Assembly: GCA_964466965.1 (NCBI GenBank)
Contig: CAYXPZ010000043.1
Span: 1-20,751, forward strand
DNA: 20,751 nt
DNA from: Dichotomicrobium sp964466965
GTDB taxonomy: Bacteria; Pseudomonadota; Alphaproteobacteria; Rhizobiales; Rhodomicrobiaceae
Direction: 5' to 3'
Shown here: piece by piece, positions 15,876 to 20,751 of the stretch
Numbering within the stretch: the stretch's first letter is position 1
Layout: the number at the start of each line of letters is the position of its first letter
Translations under genes and position numbers: made by a program
Notes under the pieces: generated by a model
The model's input: the letters and a program-made list of their open reading frames with translations, nothing else
What the model was told of the DNA's origin: nothing
The model's database searches: none

Positions 15876-16427
15876 CGGCCGCCCGTAAGAGTTGAGCGCG
15901 ACCGGCTTGACGATCCGCGCGTCCACCTCCTCGCACAAGCTGATGAAATCCTTGATCGTGCAGAAGTGAATGTTCTGCGTTTCATACCAGCTTTCCGGCA
16001 GGTTTTCCGTCACCGGCATGCGCCCGTTGAACAGCAGCTGAACGCGGATCCGCCAGTGGCCGAAATTCGGGAATGAAACGATCGCATAGCGGCCAATACG
16101 CAGGAGTTGCTCAAGCACATATTTCGGCCGGCGCGTCGCCTGTAGCGTCTGGCTGAGAATGGCGTAATCGAACGCTTGATCGGGGTAGTTCTCCAAGTCG
16201 CGGTCAGCGTCGCCTTGCACCACGGACAGTCCCTTGGCGACGCAGAAATTCACGCCTGACTGGCTGAGTTCCACGCCACGCCCGTCCACGTCACGCTTCG
16301 TCTCCAGCAGCTTCAAGAGATCGCCGGTATCGCAGCCGATATCGAGCACACGCGCCCCCGGCGCCACCATGTCGGCGATGAGGAGGTGATCGACGCGGCT
16401 GCCTGTTCCAGGTGTGCGGACATCCAT
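15801..16427 (-). CDS. metW: Methionine biosynthesis protein MetW
   Basis: This 208-residue protein is the usual partner of MetX in proteobacteria, a methyltransferase-fold protein needed with MetX for homoserine acylation. Motif I is VLDIGCDTGDLL (27-38). The conserved GVELS, DQAFDYAILSQTLQ and FPNFGHWRIR segments and the NIHFCTIKDF segment are all present, so the assignment is firm. The start follows a GGGGG ribosome site that overlaps the metX stop, and the gap between the genes is 10 bases. They are therefore one translationally coupled operon under the SAM-II riboswitch upstream of metX. The 3' end overlaps a convergent gene by 75 bases. Confidence 0.96.
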   Translation of the reverse strand: MDVRTPGTGSRVDHLLIADMVAPGARVLDIGCDTGDLLKLLETKRDVDGRGVELSQSGVNFCVAKGLSVVQGDADRDLENYPDQAFDYAILSQTLQATRRPKYVLEQLLRIGRYAIVSFPNFGHWRIRVQLLFNGRMPVTENLPESWYETQNIHFCTIKDFISLCEEVDARIVKPVALNSYGRPLRIGLPLSWQNLFGQQAVFLLTHK

Positions 16428-16437
16428 CTTCAGCCCC

Positions 16438-17598
16438 CTACAGCGCGCGCCGCTCGGCCGCCGCGTTCAGAAATCCAGAGACAGCGTCAAACAACTCCGG
16501 CTCATCGAGCAGAAAGGCGTCGTGCCCCTTGTCCGATTCGATCTCAACGAAACTGACATTCGCTGCCACGGCGTTCAGCGCCTGGACGATCTCGCGGCTC
16601 TCGCGGGTCGGATAGAGCCAGTCGCTGGTGAACGAGACCACACAAAAACGGCTTCGGGCGTTGCTGAACGCCTGCGCCAGGCTTCCGCCGTGGTCCTGCG
16701 CCAGATCGAAATAATCCATCGCGCGGGTGATATAGAGATAGCTGTTCGCATCGAACCGGTCGACGAAGCTCATGCCCTGATGACGCAGATAGCTCTCGAC
16801 CTGGAAATCGGCGTCGAACCCGAAGCCGACGCAGTCCCGGTCCTGAAGGTTGCGCCCGAACTTCCGATGCAGCGCCTCGTCGGACAGATAAGTGATGTGC
16901 GCGGCCATACGCGCCACGGCGAGGCCCTTCCGCGGCGTGACGCCAGCTTCCAGGTAGCGGCCGCCGCACCAGTCCGGATCGGCCATCACCGCCTGCCGGC
17001 CAACCTCGTGAAACGCAATGTTTTGCGACGAGTGCCGCGCCGCGCAGGCGATCGGAATGGCTGCGAACACCTTCTCCGGAAAGCTCGATGCCCATTCCAG
17101 CACCTGCATACCGCCCATTGACCCGCCAACAACCGCGAACAGCGACTCGATGCCGAGCCGTTCGATCAGCCCCGCCTGCGCCCTGACCATATCGCCGATC
17201 GTGATGACCGGAAAATCTAGGCCATAAGGGTTCCCGCTCGCTGGATTGATCGAGGCGGGGCCGGTTGAGCCCATACAGCCGCCCAGCACGTTGGTGCAGA
17301 TGACGAAGTAATGATTGGTGTCGATCGGCCGACCAGGTCCAATCATGCGCGACCACCAGCCCGGCTTGCCGGTCAGCGGATGGGTGTCGGCGGCATACTG
17401 GTCGCCCGTGAGCGCATGGCAGATAAGGACCGCATTGCTGCGCGCTGCGTTGAGCTCTCCATAGGTCTGATAGGCGATAGAGAACGGCGCAAGCTCATGT
17501 CCGCAGTCGAGCCGGATCGGCTCGTCTTCGCCGAACGCCTCGATTGCGCTCACCGGAATAAGCGCGTGCTCTGCTACGGGTGTCAGGTCGGTCTGCAA
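16438..17598 (-). CDS. metX: Homoserine O-acyltransferase (acetyltransferase type)
   Basis: This 386-residue alpha/beta-hydrolase-fold enzyme activates homoserine with an acyl group from acyl-CoA, committing it to methionine. The catalytic triad is visible as Ser160 (GGSMGG), Asp326 (TSDWLYP) and His359 (KGHDAF). The oxyanion and substrate regions ALTGDQYA, NVLGGCMGSTGP and ITIGDMVRAQ match the family, and the length is typical. MetX members can use acetyl-CoA or succinyl-CoA, and I cannot decide which from sequence. Translation starts at a TTG, since a stop codon lies upstream in frame and no ATG is near. The ribosome site (GGAAGCGGAG) is rather distant, about 12 bases. Expression is likely set by the SAM-II riboswitch and leader hairpin upstream; metW follows. 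Confidence 0.96.
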   Translation of the reverse strand: MQTDLTPVAEHALIPVSAIEAFGEDEPIRLDCGHELAPFSIAYQTYGELNAARSNAVLICHALTGDQYAADTHPLTGKPGWWSRMIGPGRPIDTNHYFVICTNVLGGCMGSTGPASINPASGNPYGLDFPVITIGDMVRAQAGLIERLGIESLFAVVGGSMGGMQVLEWASSFPEKVFAAIPIACAARHSSQNIAFHEVGRQAVMADPDWCGGRYLEAGVTPRKGLAVARMAAHITYLSDEALHRKFGRNLQDRDCVGFGFDADFQVESYLRHQGMSFVDRFDANSYLYITRAMDYFDLAQDHGGSLAQAFSNARSRFCVVSFTSDWLYPTRESREIVQALNAVAANVSFVEIESDKGHDAFLLDEPELFDAVSGFLNAAAERRAL

Positions 17599-17612
17599 TT
17601 TGTGTTGTTACT

Positions 17613-17687
17613 CCGCTTCCCTGTTCGGCCCGCCAAGGGCCGCGCGACCGGCGGCAGGTCTCGCAGGGGCCGGGTCGCAGGAAGCGG
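17613..17687 (-). promoter_or_regulatory. metX leader fold sequestering the ribosome-binding site
   Basis: On the minus strand CCGCTTCC (17687-17680), just after the aptamer, is perfectly complementary to GGAAGCGG (17620-17613), which contains most of the metX Shine-Dalgarno. Two further stems fit inside: GCGACC/GGTCGC (17678-17673 with 17649-17644) and CGGCCC/GGGCCG (17642-17637 with 17631-17626). Together they make a three-way junction that would hide the ribosome site. No T run is present, so control of translation rather than termination is favoured. Confidence 0.6.
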
Positions 17688-17690
17688 CGG

Positions 17691-17746
17691 CCTTTTAGCG
17701 AGTTGTTTAACGTGGCTGCAAGCCGGCCGGCCAAATCACCACGCGT
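17691..17746 (-). promoter_or_regulatory. SAM-II riboswitch aptamer of metX
   Basis: The minus strand shows the SAM-II (metA motif) pattern. Stem P1 is CGTGG (17743-17739) with CCACG (17715-17711), followed by the conserved TGATTT, then TTGCAG just before the second P1 arm, then TTAAACAA and the closing GCTAAAAGG that makes the pseudoknot. It binds S-adenosylmethionine and lowers expression when methionine and SAM are plentiful. It begins within a few bases of the expected transcription start. Confidence 0.9.
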
Positions 17747-17748
17747 GT

Positions 17749-17777
17749 AACATAGGCCGATGTGACAGTTTTTTCAA
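17749..17777 (-). promoter_or_regulatory. Sigma70-type promoter of metX-metW
   Basis: On the minus strand a TTGAAA -35 (17772-17777) and a TATGTT -10 (17749-17754) are separated by exactly 17 bases. Transcription would start at the first bases of the SAM-II aptamer, which supports both calls. Confidence 0.75.
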
Positions 17778-17871
17778 TTCACGCCCGCGTGTCGCAAGCA
17801 ATAGCCGACCTTGCAGGCAGGAGCATAATCCCGCAAGGTTCTGCGCAAGGGGATCTTGCTCGGAATTGTGA

Positions 17872-18963
17872 ATGGGTGTTTGGATGGATCAACCGCTGGC
17901 GCAGGCCGCCCAAATCAGCCAGCATGCTGGCCTGACGGACATCTTGAAAAGCTTGATCCGCAGCCCCTCGGTCGTTGGTGCGGAGCATTCCTTTTTCCGC
18001 GTGCTCCAGCGCGAACTGGAAGAACGCGGCGCAGTCGTGACGTGGTATGAGGGACTGCTGGTGGCCCGCAGCGCCGATCCGGGACCGGCGATGATGTCTG
18101 CGCATGTCGACCGGCACGGGCTGATCTGTACCGGGCCCAATGAATTTCAATACGCCGCATTCGTGGCGGGCGGACGGTCAGACTTGCTCGGCAATTCGGT
18201 CTCTGAAGAGCTGATGCTGACTATCGCCGACCGCTTCGCCGATGTGCCTGTATATGCGTACGAGCCCTGGTCAGGCGCCTATCGCGGCGCTGGCGCGATC
18301 GAGCGGTCTTACATCTGCGAATATCGCACCAACCTCATCTTCGAGGTCCGCGGGATGGAGCACCTGGTCGCCGGGACGCCGGTCGCCTTCCGTGACATGC
18401 TCACCGCCAGCGATACGCATTTCAGCGCACAGCTCGACAACGTCCTGACCGTCGCCGTCCTGGTTCACATGTTCGAGTTAGGCTTTCGCGGCACCGCCTT
18501 TTTTACCGCTCAGGAGGAGGCCGGGCGGAGCTGGCGGTATCTTTTGGAGTGGTTCCGCCGCTTTGGGAGGGAGTTGAATAACCTGCTGGTTCTCGATACC
18601 AGCCCCTACCCCGCCCAACATGAAGCCGATGGCCAGCAGGTCGTCTTACGCGAATGCGATGCCAATGCGATCTTCGATGCGGACCAGACGTCCCGGCTGC
18701 GGAGCCTGTGTGACCAGCTTGGCGTTACATATGATTTCAAAGACCGCTATGTCGCCCACCAGAATGCCTGTCTCCCCGCCGGGTCGAAACCGCGCACGGT
18801 TGGCAGCACGGAACTGGGCCGGATCATCGCCGGGTCTGAGGGAAAAATCACCGGGACAACGCTGCAGGTGCCGACATCCGGCTATCACACAATGAACGAA
18901 ACGGTGAGTATTTCAGCGTGTGACGCTTTCATCCGCGTTTTGCGCGCCTATTCAGGCTGCTGA
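17872..18963 (+). CDS. M42-like zinc metallopeptidase
   Basis: This 363-residue cytoplasmic protein resembles the M42 (glutamyl aminopeptidase/endoglucanase-M like) co-catalytic metallopeptidases. Residues in the places expected for two metals are visible: His78 and Asp80 (SAHVDRHG), Asp189 (QLDNV), Glu215 and Glu216 (AQEEAG), Asp242 (LDTSPYP) and His339 (YHTMNE). It would remove N-terminal residues from peptides, but the natural substrate is unknown. The central stretch 105-180 fits the PDZ-like insert common in the family. The ATG at 17872 has only a weak site upstream (CGGA); the ATG at 17884 is an alternative. It is divergent from metX and lies 51 bases before hisC, so it may share a transcript with hisC and the dehydrogenase gene. 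Confidence 0.83.
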   Translation: MGVWMDQPLAQAAQISQHAGLTDILKSLIRSPSVVGAEHSFFRVLQRELEERGAVVTWYEGLLVARSADPGPAMMSAHVDRHGLICTGPNEFQYAAFVAGGRSDLLGNSVSEELMLTIADRFADVPVYAYEPWSGAYRGAGAIERSYICEYRTNLIFEVRGMEHLVAGTPVAFRDMLTASDTHFSAQLDNVLTVAVLVHMFELGFRGTAFFTAQEEAGRSWRYLLEWFRRFGRELNNLLVLDTSPYPAQHEADGQQVVLRECDANAIFDADQTSRLRSLCDQLGVTYDFKDRYVAHQNACLPAGSKPRTVGSTELGRIIAGSEGKITGTTLQVPTSGYHTMNETVSISACDAFIRVLRAYSGC

Positions 18964-19014
18964 GACGCGTTTGCCCCCATTGTCTTATCGCGCCGATGCT
19001 CCTATCACGAAGCT

Positions 19015-20139
19015 ATGAGTATGCCAGTAAAAGAACGGTCCGACGCGCCCGACGCGCCACGGCCCCGGCCGGGTCTGATGGATGTGCCGCCCTACGTGCC
19101 TGGCAAGAGCAAGCTGTCGGGCGACGCGCCGGTCATCAAGCTGTCTTCGAACGAAACCCCGCTGGGGGCGAGCCCGAAGGCGGTCGATGCGTTTCGCGCG
19201 GCGGCGGCCAATATGGAGCGCTACCCCGACGGCGGCGCGACCGAGCTGCGCGAGACGCTTGCGGCGCATCACGGGCTGGATGCCGCGCGCATCGTCTGCG
19301 GTGCGGGATCGGATGAGCTGTTCCACCTGCTGGCGCAGGCCTATCTCGGACCGGGCGACGAGGCGATCTACAGCGCGCACGGCTTCCTGGTATACCGTAT
19401 CGTGATCATGGCGAGCGGGGCGACGCCGGTGGTCGCGCCGGAGCGGGACTTGCGCGCCGATACCGACGCGATCCTGGATGCGGTGACGCCACGCACGAAA
19501 GCGGTGTTCCTGGCCAACCCGAATAATCCGACCGGTACCTATCTGACCGCCGCCGAAGTACGCCGGCTGCGCGCGGGCCTGCCGGGCCATGTACTGCTGG
19601 TGCTGGACGGGGCTTATGCCGAATACGCCCCGGGCGCGGACTTCGACGACGGCGTGGCGCTGGCGGACGAAACGGCGAACACGGTGATGACGCGCACCTT
19701 CTCCAAGCTACACGGGCTGGCGAGCGCACGCGTGGGCTGGGCGTACTGTCCGGCTGAGATCGCGGCGGTGCTGAACCGCATCCGCAGCCCGTTCAATGTC
19801 TCCGGGCCGGGCATGGCGGCGGCGGTGGCGGCGATGCAGGACACCGCGCATACGCAGGCGGCGGTGGCGCATAACGCCCGGTGGCGCGACTGGCTGACGA
19901 ACGAACTGCGCGCGGCGGGCATCCCGGTAACGCCCAGCGCGGCAAACTTTGTGCTCGTCCATTTCGATGCAGAGGGCCCAAAAACTGCCGAAGCCGCCGA
20001 CGCCTGGTTGCAGGAGCGGCGCATCATCGTGCGCAAGCTCGACGCCTACGGCCTGCCGCACGCCCTGCGCATCTCCATCGGCCGGGACGAGGACAACCGC
20101 GCCATCGCCAGCGCGCTCACGGACTTCATGGAAAGCTGA
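19015..20139 (+). CDS. hisC: Histidinol-phosphate aminotransferase
   Basis: This 374-residue PLP enzyme (fold type I, aminotransferase class I/II) converts imidazole acetol-phosphate and glutamate to histidinol-phosphate in histidine synthesis. The PLP lysine is Lys231 in TFSKLHGLASAR. Other PLP contacts are Asn171 (NPNNPTG), Asp198 and Tyr201 (LDGAYAEY), and Arg239. The N terminus (PRPRPGLMDVPPYVPG) is typical of the alphaproteobacterial HisC type. Its position directly upstream of a prephenate dehydrogenase gene (4-base gap) suggests it may also transaminate aromatic keto acids, as some HisC enzymes do; that is inference. The ribosome site is weak. Confidence 0.95.
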   Translation: MSMPVKERSDAPDAPRPRPGLMDVPPYVPGKSKLSGDAPVIKLSSNETPLGASPKAVDAFRAAAANMERYPDGGATELRETLAAHHGLDAARIVCGAGSDELFHLLAQAYLGPGDEAIYSAHGFLVYRIVIMASGATPVVAPERDLRADTDAILDAVTPRTKAVFLANPNNPTGTYLTAAEVRRLRAGLPGHVLLVLDGAYAEYAPGADFDDGVALADETANTVMTRTFSKLHGLASARVGWAYCPAEIAAVLNRIRSPFNVSGPGMAAAVAAMQDTAHTQAAVAHNARWRDWLTNELRAAGIPVTPSAANFVLVHFDAEGPKTAEAADAWLQERRIIVRKLDAYGLPHALRISIGRDEDNRAIASALTDFMES

Positions 20140-20143
20140 CCTG

Positions 20144-20751
20144 ATGACACCGCAACTCGACCATGTCGCGCTGATCGGCCTCGGGCTGATCGGCTCCTCG
20201 CTCGGCCACGCGATCAAGCGCCAAGGGCTGGCGCTGCGCGTGAGCGGCACGGCGCGCTCGGCGGAAACGCGCGAGACGGCCATGCGCATCGGGTTTGTCG
20301 ATGACGTGCATGAAGACCCGGCGGACTGCGTGCGCGGCGCCGATCTGGTGATCCTGTGCACCCCGGTTGGCACGTTCGGCAAGCTGGCGGAGAGTATCGC
20401 CCCGGCGCTCGAACCCGGCGCGATCGTGACCGATGCCGGCTCGGTCAAATGCTCGGTGATCGAGGCCATCAAGCCGCATCTGCCCGAGAGCGTGCATTTC
20501 ATTCCCGGCCACCCGATCGCCGGCACAGAGTATTCCGGCCCCGAATCGGGGTTCGCTGAGCTGTTCGAGAGCCGCTGGTGCATCCTCACGCCGCTGCCCG
20601 ACACGCAGGCGGATGCGCTCGCCCGGCTCAAGGCGTTCTGGGAAGCGGTCGGCAGCGAAGTCGAGATCATGACGCCGGAGCACCATGACCTCGTTCTCGC
20701 CATCACAAGTCATCTGCCGCACCTGATCGCCTACAACATCGTCGGCACGGC
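20144..20751 (+). CDS. tyrC: Prephenate/arogenate dehydrogenase, 3' end outside the window
   Basis: The first 202 codons of an NAD(P)-dependent dehydrogenase of tyrosine synthesis are present and the frame is open to the window edge. The Rossmann motif GLGLIG lies at 12-17, with VILCTPVGTF and the DAGSVK segment after it. The catalytic histidine is His123 in GHPIAGTEYSG, and an HHDLVLAITSHLPH helix is near the cut. It oxidatively decarboxylates prephenate (or arogenate) toward tyrosine. It starts 4 bases after the hisC stop, so the two are translationally coupled. The symbol tyrC is used for this alphaproteobacterial type; tyrA is an alternative name. Confidence 0.93.
   Translation, partial: MTPQLDHVALIGLGLIGSSLGHAIKRQGLALRVSGTARSAETRETAMRIGFVDDVHEDPADCVRGADLVILCTPVGTFGKLAESIAPALEPGAIVTDAGSVKCSVIEAIKPHLPESVHFIPGHPIAGTEYSGPESGFAELFESRWCILTPLPDTQADALARLKAFWEAVGSEVEIMTPEHHDLVLAITSHLPHLIAYNIVGT

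Noticed and set aside
17495..17734. Possible leader peptide read through the metX leader
   Set aside because: The frame spans the aptamer and runs into metX out of frame, with no convincing start codon and ribosome site; RNA structure explains the region better.

Overview
The window reads as a chromosomal stretch of a GC-rich alphaproteobacterium. Three things point there: a SAM-II type riboswitch in front of metX, a conserved block of housekeeping genes (gloB, metW, metX, hisC and a prephenate dehydrogenase gene), and a tRNA-Lys with an encoded CCA end. The genus cannot be fixed from sequence alone. No insertion sequence, integrase, CRISPR array or phage gene was seen.

The left part (1-11695) is accessory. 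A minus-strand gene (124-2460) encodes the most unusual protein: a secreted periplasmic-binding-protein domain (LIVBP/ANF-receptor type) fused to a complete pentameric ligand-gated ion channel (Cys-loop/Pro-loop type, four membrane segments, cation-type pore). Divergent from it, across a 335-base spacer with repeat elements, is a two-gene operon for a Tat-exported molybdenum hydroxylase of the isoquinoline 1-oxidoreductase type (large Mo subunit, then the 2Fe-2S subunit). Next come a methyltransferase resembling sarcosine/dimethylglycine N-methyltransferases, a GbsR/MarR-like regulator, and an RND efflux pair (adaptor and permease) with no outer-membrane channel gene nearby.

The centre (11696-14148) holds tRNA-Lys(UUU) and a gene for a NYN-type nuclease joined to a LOTUS-like domain, both on the minus strand.

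The right part (14149-20751) is housekeeping. gloB (glyoxalase II) is divergent from a small methyltransferase gene, whose 3' end overlaps the 3' end of metW by 75 bases. metX and metW form a minus-strand methionine operon. It has a good sigma70-like promoter, a SAM-II aptamer, and a GC-rich leader that can fold to hide the metX ribosome-binding site. Divergently, a M42-like metallopeptidase gene is followed by hisC and the start of a prephenate/arogenate dehydrogenase gene, which runs off the window.

The strongest candidates for something new are the binding-protein/ion-channel fusion and the long anti-Shine-Dalgarno leader behind the SAM-II riboswitch. All assignments rest on reading the sequence; no database search was run.
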